From: an uncultured Clostridia bacterium
Lineage (GTDB): Bacteria; Bacillota; Clostridia; Oscillospirales; CAG-272
DNA length: 17,075 nt
NCBI GenBank assembly: GCA_937892405.1
Contig: CALAFS010000131.1
Location: forward strand, 1 to 17,075
Reading direction: 5' to 3'
A program made the position numbers and the translations under genes. The notes below the pieces were generated by a model. It did no database searches, had not been told where the DNA came from, and worked only from the letters and a program-made list of their open reading frames with translations. Positions within the stretch are counted from its first letter, which is position 1; every line of letters begins with the position of its first letter. Positions 6,481 to 15,200 of the stretch are shown here, piece by piece.

Positions 6481-7204
6481 TGTTTTTTTAGCCGAACACG
6501 AATTCGCATCGAGCCGCAGTGAGGCAAAGTCGCTGATTCAGAGCGGCGCGGTTTTTCTCGCCGGGAAACCGGTGACAAAGCCGGCGCTCGACATTACCGG
6601 TCATGAAGAAGAGATTTTTCTTGACCGTAGCGCAAAAAAATATGTCAGCCGCGGCGGAAATAAACTCGAAGGGGCGCTTGTTGCTTTTGACATTCCGGTG
6701 CGGGGGCGGTATGCACTCGATATCGGGGCGTCGAGCGGCGGATTTACCGACTGCCTTCTGCAAAACGGGGCGGCTCGCGTAATTGCCGCCGATGTCGGCA
6801 CGGGGCAGCTCGTCCCGAAAATCCGTGAAGACCGTCGCGTTTATGTGATGGAAAACTTCAATGCGCGCTATATGACGCGTGAGGATCTGCCCTATCTTCC
6901 GGATCTTTGTGTGATGGATGTTTCCTTTATTTCCGCGACACATATCATTCCCGCCGTCTATCGGACACTCGCGGATCGGGCGGACTTCATCTGCCTTGTC
7001 AAGCCACAGTTCGAGGTCGGAAGATCCGGCGTCGGCAAAGGCGGGATCGTAAAAGACGAGGCACTTCGTCTCGACGCCCTCCGCCGCGTGTGTGCCTTTG
7101 CACAGCAGTACGGATTTTCCGTACGCGGCAGTATCGTCTCCCCGATTCTCGGAGGCGACGGGAATACCGAATATCTCGTACATTTTGCCAAAGAAACAGA
7201 TTGA
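6470..7204 (+). CDS. tlyA: TlyA-family rRNA 2'-O-methyltransferase (S4 plus FtsJ domains)
   Basis: Encodes 244 residues. An S4 RNA-binding domain occupies residues 1 to about 60 (MRLDVFLAEHEFASSRSEAKSLI), then KKYVSRGGNKLEGAL leads into an FtsJ/RrmJ-type methyltransferase with DIGASSGGFTDC (84-95) as the SAM loop. The K-D-K-E set of 2'-O-methyltransferases can be placed at K65, D150, K178 and E234. Characterised homologues methylate 16S and 23S rRNA cytidines and influence capreomycin sensitivity; the old name haemolysin is misleading. I chose the ATG at 6470 because MRLDVFL is the standard N-terminus; the upstream TTG at 6458 adds only four residues. It overlaps xseB by 11 bp and has no clear SD, so translation is probably coupled. 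nadK follows after 15 bp. Confidence 0.94.
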   Translation: MRLDVFLAEHEFASSRSEAKSLIQSGAVFLAGKPVTKPALDITGHEEEIFLDRSAKKYVSRGGNKLEGALVAFDIPVRGRYALDIGASSGGFTDCLLQNGAARVIAADVGTGQLVPKIREDRRVYVMENFNARYMTREDLPYLPDLCVMDVSFISATHIIPAVYRTLADRADFICLVKPQFEVGRSGVGKGGIVKDEALRLDALRRVCAFAQQYGFSVRGSIVSPILGGDGNTEYLVHFAKETD

Positions 7205-7219
7205 AAAGGAGGGTCGACC

Positions 7220-8062
7220 TTGAAACGGATCGCACTCTTACCGAACCCGAAAAAAGATCCGACGCTCCGCGTGACGAAAAATATCGCGGACCGTCTTCTC
7301 GCACAGGGGGCGATACTCTCGCTGCCGCCCGAATACCGCGGTGCTTTCCCGACGCTCGCGTCGGAGGATTTTCCGGGGGATCCCGAGCTGATCCTCGTTA
7401 TCGGCGGCGACGGCTCGATTCTCGACGCCTCGGTCGACGCCATCGCGCGCGGGGTTCCCGTGCTCGGTGTCAATCTCGGGCGCCTCGGCTATCTTGCGGA
7501 GCTGGATCCCGATCATCCGGAGCTTCTCGACAGGCTCTTCGCAGGCGACTATACCGTCAGGGAAGAAATGCTCCTGACCGTCTCCATTCTGCGGGAGGGG
7601 CGGGAGATTCCGTCGCCGCGCTACGCGGTCAATGAGGTATTTGCGTCCCATGACAGCGCGGTCGGACTCGCCACATTGAAACTTCTGACTGCGGGTGGGG
7701 AGAGCGTCTCCTACCGCGCGGACGGATTGATCTTTTCGACGCCGATCGGATCGACCGCCTACTCGCTTTCCGCCGGCGGACCGATCGTGGCACACAGCGT
7801 GCCGTCGATCACCGTGACACCGGTCTGCCCGCACTCCTTTTTCAACCGTGCCATCGTGTTTTCTCCCAGGGAGGAACTTCGGCTGAGTGCCGGAGAGGTG
7901 CCGCTCGGACTTTCGGTAGACGGCAGACCCTTCGACACGCTGTATCCCGGAGAGCGTTGCGTAATCCGACGCGCCGACCGCCCCTTAAAACTTCTGACCT
8001 TCCGCGAAAACGATACCTTTTCCGCTCTGTTTGCGAAGATGCGGAAACTGGAAGAAATATAA
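7220..8062 (+). CDS. nadK: NAD(+) kinase
   Basis: Encodes 280 residues of the ATP/polyphosphate NAD kinase family, which phosphorylates NAD to NADP in the cytoplasm. The GGDGS loop lies at residues 62-66 with the catalytic aspartate D64, followed by GVNLGRLGYLAEL (83-95), the NE pair at 138-139 in YAVNEV, and RADGLIFSTPIGSTAYSLSAGGP (166-188), which forms the NAD pocket and second signature. The C-terminal part SVDGRPFDTL also fits. The start is a TTG at 7220: AAAAGGAGGG just upstream is a very strong SD, and the next in-frame ATG would cut into the fold. Placement after tlyA and before argR-recN is the common Firmicutes order. Note that an 81-bp gap with a GC-rich hairpin (8110-8122) follows. 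Confidence 0.95.
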   Translation: MKRIALLPNPKKDPTLRVTKNIADRLLAQGAILSLPPEYRGAFPTLASEDFPGDPELILVIGGDGSILDASVDAIARGVPVLGVNLGRLGYLAELDPDHPELLDRLFAGDYTVREEMLLTVSILREGREIPSPRYAVNEVFASHDSAVGLATLKLLTAGGESVSYRADGLIFSTPIGSTAYSLSAGGPIVAHSVPSITVTPVCPHSFFNRAIVFSPREELRLSAGEVPLGLSVDGRPFDTLYPGERCVIRRADRPLKLLTFRENDTFSALFAKMRKLEEI

Positions 8063-8080
8063 ATCAAAAAGACGGTACGG

Positions 8081-8136
8081 CAGATTGCTGACCTTCCGAA
8101 CTCTACGAGGGCGCCGTGCGCCGCATACAGAAAGGA
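8081..8136 (+). promoter_or_regulatory. argR leader: inverted copy of an element also found before recN, a hairpin, and a shared SD block
   Basis: Three parts are visible in the 81-bp gap before argR. CAGATTGCTGACCTTCC (8081-8097) is the reverse complement, with two mismatches in 17, of 8640-8656 upstream of recN. GGCGC-CGT-GCGCC (8110-8122) can form a hairpin just before the ribosome binding site. GCATACAGAAAGGA (8123-8136) is identical to 8669-8682 before recN and contains the SD. I see no AT-rich ARG box here and no clear promoter. Confidence 0.4.
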
Positions 8137-8143
8137 TACCACT

Positions 8144-8596
8144 ATGAAACGCACCCGACAGAATAAAATTCTCGAACTGATCGAGAAGTATGAGATCGAC
8201 ACCCAGACCACCCTGCAGGAGCGCCTGAAAGAGGCTGGCTTCGATGTGACACAGACGACCGTCTCGCGCGACATCAAAGAGATGAAGCTCGTCAAAGGAC
8301 TGACCGAGCGGGGAACCTATAAATATGTGCTCCCGAATCTCAGACAGGAGGCACCCTCCCCGGTATTGAATTCTACGCTTGCCGCGGCGATCACGCGCCT
8401 TGAGGTTTCGGACAATATCATCGTTCTGCGCACGCTCCCCGGTATGGCGAATGCGCTTGCCAGTTGTGTGGACGGGCTCTCTCTTCCTGAGATTCTCGGC
8501 AGCGTGGCAGGAGACGATACCATTCTCTTCGTCGTCCGTGCGGGAGAGGCGGAGCATGTCAGAGAAAAGCTTCTGACCGTTTTCAATAAAAAATAA
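8144..8596 (+). CDS. argR: Arginine repressor ArgR/AhrC
   Basis: Encodes 150 residues, the normal ArgR size. The N-terminal winged helix-turn-helix (about 1-65) includes RQNKILELIEKYEI and DVTQTTVSRDIKEMKLVK, the canonical recognition helix. The C-terminal oligomerisation and arginine-binding domain (about 78-148) has LPGMANALASCVDGL and EILGSVAGDDTILFVV, in which the AGDD at 122-125 binds the arginine co-repressor. The protein is expected to form hexamers that repress arginine biosynthesis and activate catabolism. No arginine gene is in the window; the argR-recN pairing is a conserved Firmicutes arrangement rather than a functional link. The ATG at 8144 has AAAGGA seven bases upstream. Confidence 0.97.
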   Translation: MKRTRQNKILELIEKYEIDTQTTLQERLKEAGFDVTQTTVSRDIKEMKLVKGLTERGTYKYVLPNLRQEAPSPVLNSTLAAAITRLEVSDNIIVLRTLPGMANALASCVDGLSLPEILGSVAGDDTILFVVRAGEAEHVREKLLTVFNKK

Positions 8597-8618
8597 GCGT
8601 CATTTTTGCATAGAGGAC

Positions 8619-8682
8619 GCGGCGCCGCTTTCCCGGAGGGGAAGGTCGGCGATCTGTGCCGGAGAACGGCATACAGAAAGGA
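8619..8682 (+). promoter_or_regulatory. recN leader: palindrome, hairpin and shared SD block
   Basis: The 96-bp gap before recN holds a perfect 10-bp palindrome GCGGCGCCGC (8619-8628). A hairpin TTCCC-GGAG-GGGAA (8630-8643) can be extended by wobble pairs. The 17-base element 8640-8656 is repeated in inverse orientation before argR, and the 14-base block GCATACAGAAAGGA (8669-8682) includes the SD. No LexA-type site (GAAC-N4-GTTC) and no convincing promoter are seen. Confidence 0.35.
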
Positions 8683-8692
8683 CAGACAGACT

Positions 8693-10399
8693 ATGTTGCT
8701 TTCGCTTCATATCGGAAATATCGCGGTGATCCGTTCCGTTGATCTTGATTTTCCGCACGGCTTTTCCGCTCTGACGGGTGAGACCGGTGCAGGAAAATCC
8801 ATGATTATCGACAGTGTGTACCTTCTTCTCGGTGCCAAGGCGGACAAGAACCTGATCCGCACCGGTACCGGTTCCGCGACGGTGAGCGGACTGTTCGGAG
8901 AGTTTACGCCCGGCATCGCGGAGAAGCTCTCCGAGGTCGGCGTGGCACCCGACGAAGAGGGGAACATTCTGGTACAGCGTACCTTGACACCGGACGGAAA
9001 GACACAGATCCGGATCAACGGACGGGCGGTGAGCCTTGCGCTTTTGCGTACGGTGACGCCTTATCTTGTAAGCGTACACGGACAGAACGACACGCAGTCT
9101 CTTCTGAACCCCGAGCGCCATCTTGAACTGATTGATGTTTACGGCGGGACATTGCCGAAACTCGCGGAATACAAAGCGGCGTACGCCTCCTATTGCGAGG
9201 CGAAGCGGGAGCTTGAGACCCTCGCCGGGCAGGCAAGGGAGAGGGAGCGGCTGACCGAGATGCTGAAATATCAGATCGCCGACATCGACGCGCTCTCCCT
9301 TCATGACGGAGAGGAAGAAGAGCTTGTCGACAAGAAGGTAAAGCTTCGAAGCAATGAGAGAATTATGAAGCAGGCGTCCTTTGTCTTTAAAGCATTGAAG
9401 GGGAGCGAAAAGGGAAGTGTTTCTTTCCTGCTCGATCGGAGTGTCGCCGCGCTGTCGCAGATCGCCGATGTGATTCCCGCCGCCGGTGAGTATGCCGAGA
9501 GATTGCGGGATATCCTTTACAGCGTGGACGATATTGCCGAAGAGGCATACGCTATTACCGAGGACGCAGACGGAGATCCGACGGAGAAACTCAACGCGAT
9601 CGAATCCCGTCTCGATAAAATTTCCAAACTGAAACGCAAATACGGACTGACCGTCGCGGATATTCTCGCGTTCCGTGAGCGCGCGGCGCACGACCTCGAA
9701 GCACTCGAGGATGCGGACGGACGGCTTGAAGAGCTGGGGGCGGAAAAAGAAAAACGCTACCGCGCGGCACTCGCTCTTGCGGAAGAGCTGCATACCATGC
9801 GTACCGCGGCGGCAAGCCGCCTCGAGGGGGAGGTCAAAGCTGTCCTTGATTTTCTCGATATGCCGAAGGTTGTCTTTTTCGCTTCCGTAAAGCAGGAGAC
9901 GGTCGGCGGGGAGAAAGTGCTTTACCCGACCGGTGCGGATAAGACGGAGTTCTTTATCAGCGCCAATCGCGGCGCCGATCCGCAGCCGATCGCAAAGATT
10001 GCCTCGGGCGGTGAGCTTGCCCGTATCATGCTGGCGCTTAAATGCGCCCTCGCGGAAAAGGACGGCGTCCCGACGCTGATCTTCGATGAGATCGACGCGG
10101 GTGTATCCGGCAAGACCGCGAGAAAGATCGGAATCAAAATGAAAGAACTCGCCCGCGGGGCGCAGGTCTTCTGCGTTACCCACTCGGCGCAGATCGCGTC
10201 GCTTTCGGACACCCATTTTCTGATCAGTAAGACCGATGTGAACGGAGCGACGGAGACACAGGTGCGCGTCCTTGATTTCGACGGGCGCGTTGCCGAAATA
10301 TCACGGATTCTCGGCGGCATTTCCGTCTCCGAGGCACAGCGGAGTGCCGCTGTGGATATGCTGAATGCCGGAGATACGACAGATGAAAAGGACGCGTAA
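8693..10399 (+). CDS. recN: DNA repair protein RecN
   Basis: Encodes 568 residues, full length for RecN, an SMC-like ATPase that acts in double-strand break repair with RecA. The N-terminal lobe has LLSLHIGNIAVI and Walker A GETGAGKS (29-36), followed by NGRAVSLALLRTVTPYLVSVHGQND. The middle is a charged coiled-coil with ETLAGQARERERLTEMLKYQIADIDAL, a typical RecN element. The C-terminal lobe has the ABC signature ASGGELARIMLALK (SGGEL at 438-442) and Walker B LIFDEIDAGVSG (D465, E466), then VFCVTHSAQIAS. The frame extends upstream to a TTG at 8606, but the ATG at 8693 has AAAGGA at 8677-8682 and gives the family N-terminus. murB follows after 35 bp. Confidence 0.97.
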   Translation: MLLSLHIGNIAVIRSVDLDFPHGFSALTGETGAGKSMIIDSVYLLLGAKADKNLIRTGTGSATVSGLFGEFTPGIAEKLSEVGVAPDEEGNILVQRTLTPDGKTQIRINGRAVSLALLRTVTPYLVSVHGQNDTQSLLNPERHLELIDVYGGTLPKLAEYKAAYASYCEAKRELETLAGQARERERLTEMLKYQIADIDALSLHDGEEEELVDKKVKLRSNERIMKQASFVFKALKGSEKGSVSFLLDRSVAALSQIADVIPAAGEYAERLRDILYSVDDIAEEAYAITEDADGDPTEKLNAIESRLDKISKLKRKYGLTVADILAFRERAAHDLEALEDADGRLEELGAEKEKRYRAALALAEELHTMRTAAASRLEGEVKAVLDFLDMPKVVFFASVKQETVGGEKVLYPTGADKTEFFISANRGADPQPIAKIASGGELARIMLALKCALAEKDGVPTLIFDEIDAGVSGKTARKIGIKMKELARGAQVFCVTHSAQIASLSDTHFLISKTDVNGATETQVRVLDFDGRVAEISRILGGISVSEAQRSAAVDMLNAGDTTDEKDA

Positions 10400-10434
10400 A
10401 CTGCCCCATTTCAAAGACCGGGAGAAATAACGCA

Positions 10435-11328
10435 TTGACTTTTCCGGAGTTTCTGACCGAGAGAAAAATTCCGTTTTCCGAGAGGGAGGATCTTTCCCGT
10501 CACACATCCATCCGATGCGGCGGGAGATGTTCCGTCTTCGTTTCCCCGCACGAGAGGGAAGACCTCATCGCATGCGTGGAATTCCTTTGCCGCGGCGGAT
10601 ACCCGTGGCACCTTATCGGGCACATGACGAATACTCTGCCACCCGACGGTGAGACCGATGCCGTATTTCTTTCCACCCGTGCCATGCAGGGGATTTTTCC
10701 CTCCGGTGACAGTACAAGAGTTCGCGCCGGGGTCGGAGGCGCGGCATTCTTCCGTCGCCTGCTGAAAGAAGGGAGACTCGCCTTTCCGTCTCTTGCCGGG
10801 ATTCCCGGTACCGTCGGAGGCGCCGTATGCGGAAATGCCGGCGCGTTTGGCTATGAGACTGCGGACGCGGTGCTTTCCTGCGAGATTTATTCCGTAAAGA
10901 GCGGAAAGGTGTATACCGTACCGTGGGAAGAGATGAGGTTTTCCTATCGGAGGAGTCGGCTGAAGGGGGAGAGGGAAGAAATCCTGCTCTCCGCTCTGTA
11001 CCGCACGCCCGCCGCCGACAGAGAATGGGCAAAGGCGGAGATCTCCCGCTTCACGGCATTGCGTCGCGCATCGCAACCGATCGGAGAGCCGAGCCTCGGC
11101 AGTGTCTTTCTGCGTGCCGGTGAGACCTCTGCCGCATATTATATCGATCGCCTTGGTATGAAGGGTATGCGCGTCGGCGGGGCGAAAGTGTCGGAGAAAC
11201 ACGCGGGCTTTATCGTCAACACGGGCGACGCCACCGCGGAGGATGTCCGCACGCTGATCGCAAAAATCAGAGAGCGTGTCCGGGAGGCATACGGAATCGA
11301 CCTGACACCCGAAATCCGTATTTTGTAA
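10435..11328 (+). CDS. murB: UDP-N-acetylenolpyruvoylglucosamine reductase
   Basis: Encodes 297 residues. MurB is the FAD enzyme that reduces UDP-GlcNAc-enolpyruvate with NADPH to UDP-MurNAc, the second committed step of peptidoglycan precursor synthesis. Family motifs are LAGIPGTVGGAVCGNAGAFG (120-139), FSYRRSRLKG (169-178, active-site R172), QPIGEPSLGSVF (214-225, catalytic S223) and IDRLGMKGMRVGGAKVSEKHAGFIVNTG (237-264). The final glutamate E293 is in PEIRIL. This is a short-loop, type IIb-like MurB. The FAD phosphate loop reads IGHMTNTLPPD (61-71) where GxGSNxLxxD is usual, a real deviation from the textbook motif. The start is TTG at 10435 with GGGAG upstream; no ATG would give a full fold. 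whiA follows after 23 bp, so rapZ and yvcK, often in between, are absent. Confidence 0.93.
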   Translation: MTFPEFLTERKIPFSEREDLSRHTSIRCGGRCSVFVSPHEREDLIACVEFLCRGGYPWHLIGHMTNTLPPDGETDAVFLSTRAMQGIFPSGDSTRVRAGVGGAAFFRRLLKEGRLAFPSLAGIPGTVGGAVCGNAGAFGYETADAVLSCEIYSVKSGKVYTVPWEEMRFSYRRSRLKGEREEILLSALYRTPAADREWAKAEISRFTALRRASQPIGEPSLGSVFLRAGETSAAYYIDRLGMKGMRVGGAKVSEKHAGFIVNTGDATAEDVRTLIAKIRERVREAYGIDLTPEIRIL

Positions 11329-11351
11329 TTGATTGTCAAAGGAGGTGCCGT

Positions 11352-12236
11352 ATGTCCTTTTCCAAAGAACAAAAGCAGGGAATTCTCACGGAATCCTATA
11401 AGCTCCCCTGTTGCCGCAGGAGCTTTCTTGTCGGCATCCTTCTTTCCAAAGGAGAGATCCGCGACGGGCGCATTGTGATCCGCACGGATGGGGAGGAGAG
11501 CGCCGCGGCGCTTCTGCCTTTTCTTTCGGAGGCGTTCGGCAAGACCGCCGCCGTCACGACACCCGCGGGCGGCGGACGGGGGCGGGAACTGTCTTTTTCT
11601 TCGCCGAGTGCCGAACGGTTGCTTCTCGGAAATTCGGAGGAGATCCTCTATTACCCGTCCCTGCGCTGTCAGGGGTGCCGCGGTGCGTTCTTTGCGGGGA
11701 TCTTCTTTGCGGCAGGGCGTGTCAGCGATCCGAAAAAGCAATTCTGCCTTGAATTTTCGTTTGGAAACAGAACAAAAATGATGAATTCTTTCTTCGCCGA
11801 GACGGGACTTTCTCCGAAGTACACCGAGCGGCGCGGGGAGAAGATTCTCTATTTCAAGGATTCCGCCTCCATTGAGGATTTCTTCGCACTTGCCGGCATG
11901 AACCGGACGGCGTTCCTCTTTATGAATTTCAAAATCGAAAACGAGTTCCGCAACAATGCGAACCGCGTGACAAACTGTGAGACAAACAATATCCGGAAGG
12001 CGGTAACCGCCGGTGCCGGGCAGATCGCGAAAATCGAAGAGCTGGAACGGCGGGGGTTACTTTCCCGCCTGCCGGAAGAGCTCGATCGCACGGCGCGCCT
12101 GCGCCTTGCCTACCGTGATCTTTCGCTGTATCAGCTGTCACAGAAATTTGTGCCGCCGATCACAAAATCCGGACTGTCTCACCGCCTCTCGAAAATCGTG
12201 AAGACAGCGGACGAGTTGCTCGCCGAGAGAAAGTAG
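11352..12236 (+). CDS. whiA: DNA-binding protein WhiA
   Basis: Encodes 294 residues. WhiA combines an N-terminal LAGLIDADG-endonuclease-like fold without nuclease activity with a C-terminal helix-turn-helix; it controls sporulation in actinomycetes and cell division or chromosome traits in Bacillus. The N-terminal half shows CCRRSFLVGILLSKGEI (20-36) and CQGCRGAFFAGIFFAAGRVSDPKK (near 105-128), matching the two repeats of the family. The C-terminal half has NRVTNCETNNIRKAV, AGAGQIAKIEELERRGLLSRLPEEL and PPITKSGLSHRLSKI, which are diagnostic. The N-terminal half is more divergent than the C-terminal one. AAAGGAGGT (11338-11346), a near-perfect SD, precedes the ATG. It ends with the only TAG stop in the window; dnaE starts 54 bp later. 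Confidence 0.94.
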   Translation: MSFSKEQKQGILTESYKLPCCRRSFLVGILLSKGEIRDGRIVIRTDGEESAAALLPFLSEAFGKTAAVTTPAGGGRGRELSFSSPSAERLLLGNSEEILYYPSLRCQGCRGAFFAGIFFAAGRVSDPKKQFCLEFSFGNRTKMMNSFFAETGLSPKYTERRGEKILYFKDSASIEDFFALAGMNRTAFLFMNFKIENEFRNNANRVTNCETNNIRKAVTAGAGQIAKIEELERRGLLSRLPEELDRTARLRLAYRDLSLYQLSQKFVPPITKSGLSHRLSKIVKTADELLAERK

Positions 12237-12290
12237 CGGACGGTGTCGGACAAGCCGACAAAACAATCGGAAAAACGAAGGAGAAGAGAG

Positions 12291-15200
12291 ATGGGAGAAT
12301 TCGTCCATTTACATCTGCATACCGAATACAGTCTGCTTGACGGTGCCGCCCGGATCTCGGAAATTGCGGCAAAGGCAATCGCCGAAGGACAGGACGCGGT
12401 CGCGATCACCGATCACGGCGTCATGTACGGAGCGGTGGACTTTTATCTTGCCCTGAAAGAAAAGGGAATCAAACCGATTATCGGCTGTGAAGTCTATGTC
12501 GCGCCGCGCACCCGCTTTCTGAAAGAAGGACGCGGGGATTCCTCGGGGCACCATATGATTCTGCTATGTAAGAACGCGACGGGATACCGCAATCTTTGCT
12601 ACATGGTGTCCGAGAGCTTTATCAACGGCTTTTACATGCGTCCGCGCATTGATATGGATCTTCTGCGGGAGCACGCCGAGGGACTGGTCGCGCTCTCCGG
12701 GTGCCTTGCGGGAAAGATTCCGTCCCTGATTCTCGCGGGCAGTATGCCGGAGGCGGAGAAGTACGCTCTTGAGATGAAGACGCTGTTCGGCGATGACTTC
12801 TATCTTGAGGTGCAGAACCACCACATGGACGACGAGCGCAAGGTGGCGTTCGGACTCAAAACCATCTCCGAAAAGTACGGTATCCCTCTTGTCGCCACGA
12901 ACGATGTACATTATCTCGAGAGATCGGACGCAGACATTCAGGCGACGCTCCTCTGTATTCAGACGGGCAATGTTATCACGGAGGGAAAGCCCTTCGGCTT
13001 TGAAACAAACGAATATTATTTCCGCAGTACAGCGGAGATGAAAACTCTCTTTTCCGCATTTCCGGGTGCGGTGGAAAACACTGTGAAAATAGCGGAAAAA
13101 TGTAACTTTGACTTTGAATTCGGGAAACTCTATCTGCCGAATTTCACCCCCGAGGGGGGCATGACACATGCGGAGAATCTGCGGCGGGACGCTTACCGCG
13201 GGTTTGAACGCCTTGTCGGGGACAGGCGGATTACCTTTGGCAAATTCCCGAAGGAAACCTATCTTTCCCGTATTGAGTACGAGCTGTCGGTGATTATCAA
13301 AATGGGCTTTGATGCCTACTTTCTGATCGTCGCGGACTTCGTCTCCTATGCGAAAAATCACGGGATCCCCGTCGGACCCGGCAGAGGATCGGGCGCCGGC
13401 TCTCTTGTGGCATTCCTTATCGGGATCACCGATGTCGACCCGATCGTGTATGATCTTCTGTTCGAGCGCTTTCTGAATCCCGAGCGCGTCTCCATGCCTG
13501 ACTTCGACATTGACTTCTGTTACGAAAGACGCGAAGAGGTCATCGAATATGTCAAGAGAAAGTATGGGGAGGACAAGGTCGCGCAGATCGTGACCTTCGG
13601 GACGCTCGCGCCCCGTGCCGCCGTCCGCGATGTCGGGCGCGCGCTCGGCATGCCGTACGCATCGGTGGACACGGTGGCAAAGCTGATTCCGCGTGAGCTG
13701 AACATTACCATTGACGACGCACTTCGCCGAAAAGAGCTTCGGACCCTCTATGACGAGAATGCCGAAGTCAGGCGCCTGATCGAAATCAGCCGCCGCCTCG
13801 AAGGCATGCCGCGTCACGCCTCGACACATGCCGCCGGTGTCGTTATCACCGAGAAGCCCACTTATGAATATGTCCCCCTTTCGTACAGCGGAACGGGCGT
13901 TGTCACACAGTTCGACATGACGACGGATGCGAAGCTCGGACTGGTGAAATTCGACTTTCTCGGACTTCGTTACCTGACCGTTATCGACGACGCCGAAAAG
14001 GCGGTGAAAAGCCGTATTCCCGATTTTGACATTGCAAAGATCCCGGACGGAGATCCCGCGACCTTCCGCCTTCTCTCCGAGGGGAGAACCGACGGCGTCT
14101 TTCAGCTTGAGTCCGGCGGTATGAAACAGGTGCTCGCCCGTCTGGCACCCTCAAATCTCGAGGATATTATCGCGTGTATTGCGCTTTACCGTCCGGGACC
14201 GATGGATTCGATCGACACCTTCATTGCGAGAAAACACGGAAAAGAAAAGACGGTCTATAAAATTCCGGCGCTTGCACCGATTCTCGATGTCACCTATGGC
14301 TGCATTGTCTATCAGGAGCAGGTCATGCAGATCTGCCGCGCCCTCGCGGGATATTCCTATGCGCAGGCGGATATTGTCCGCCGTGCGATGGCGAAAAAGA
14401 AGGAAGATGTCATGCTTGCCGAGCGGGAGCGTTTTCTTGCCGGGGCGAAGAAGAACGGGATCGCCGAGACAGACGCCTCCGAGGTGTTCGACGAGATGGT
14501 CAGTTTCGCAAAGTACGCCTTCAACAAAAGCCATGCGACGGCGTACGGGATTCTTTCCTATCGGACGGCATATCTGAAGGCGCACTATCCTGCGGAATAT
14601 TTTGCCGCTCTCATGACGAGCGTTCTGGATTCTCCTCTGAAAATCCGCGAATATATCGCCGATGTGAAAAAATACGGCGTGCGCGTTTTACCGCCCGATA
14701 TCAACGAGAGTGAACCGACCTTTGCCGTCGTGGCGGGGAGTATTCGTTTCGGGCTTCTCGCCGTGCGCAATGTCGGACGGCAGTTTGCCGACGCGGTGGT
14801 AAGCGAGAGAAAGAACGGGTCTTACCGTTCGTTTGATTCCTTTGTCAGCCGTCTTGCGGAGGCGGAGATCAACAAGAGGACGATGGAGTCGCTCATCAAG
14901 TGCGGCGCCTTTGATTCTCTCGGCGTACCGCGCAGTGCCTTGCTTGCCTCGTATGAGGCGATCGTGGACGGCGAGCACGACCGCTCCCGCAACAATATCT
15001 CGGGGCAGATTGATCTTTTCTCCGCGGCACCCGTCGCGGGAGAGAGCAGCGGATTTGTCTACCCCGATCTTCCGGAGTATTCGCAACGGGAGCTTCTCCT
15101 TCTCGAAAAGGAAAGCTCGGGCATGTATTTTTCCGGACACATGGCGGACAGCTTTGCAAAGCATATCGCCTCTCTCGCGCCCGATCGGATTTCCGATATT

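Noticed and set aside
8606..8692. TTG-initiated N-terminal extension of RecN
   Set aside because: It would translate the leader element; the ATG at 8693 has a good SD and gives the normal RecN N-terminus.
8600..10216. Minus-strand open frame of 538 codons opposite recN
   Set aside because: Shadow frame opposite a well-supported gene, without motif, plausible SD or promoter.
12243..12290. GTG-initiated N-terminal extension of DnaE
   Set aside because: It adds a basic, unconserved 16-residue tail; the ATG at 12291 has a well-spaced AAGGAG and the family start.
12564..13829. Minus-strand open frame of 421 codons opposite dnaE
   Set aside because: Shadow of dnaE codon bias; composition and lack of motifs argue against a gene.
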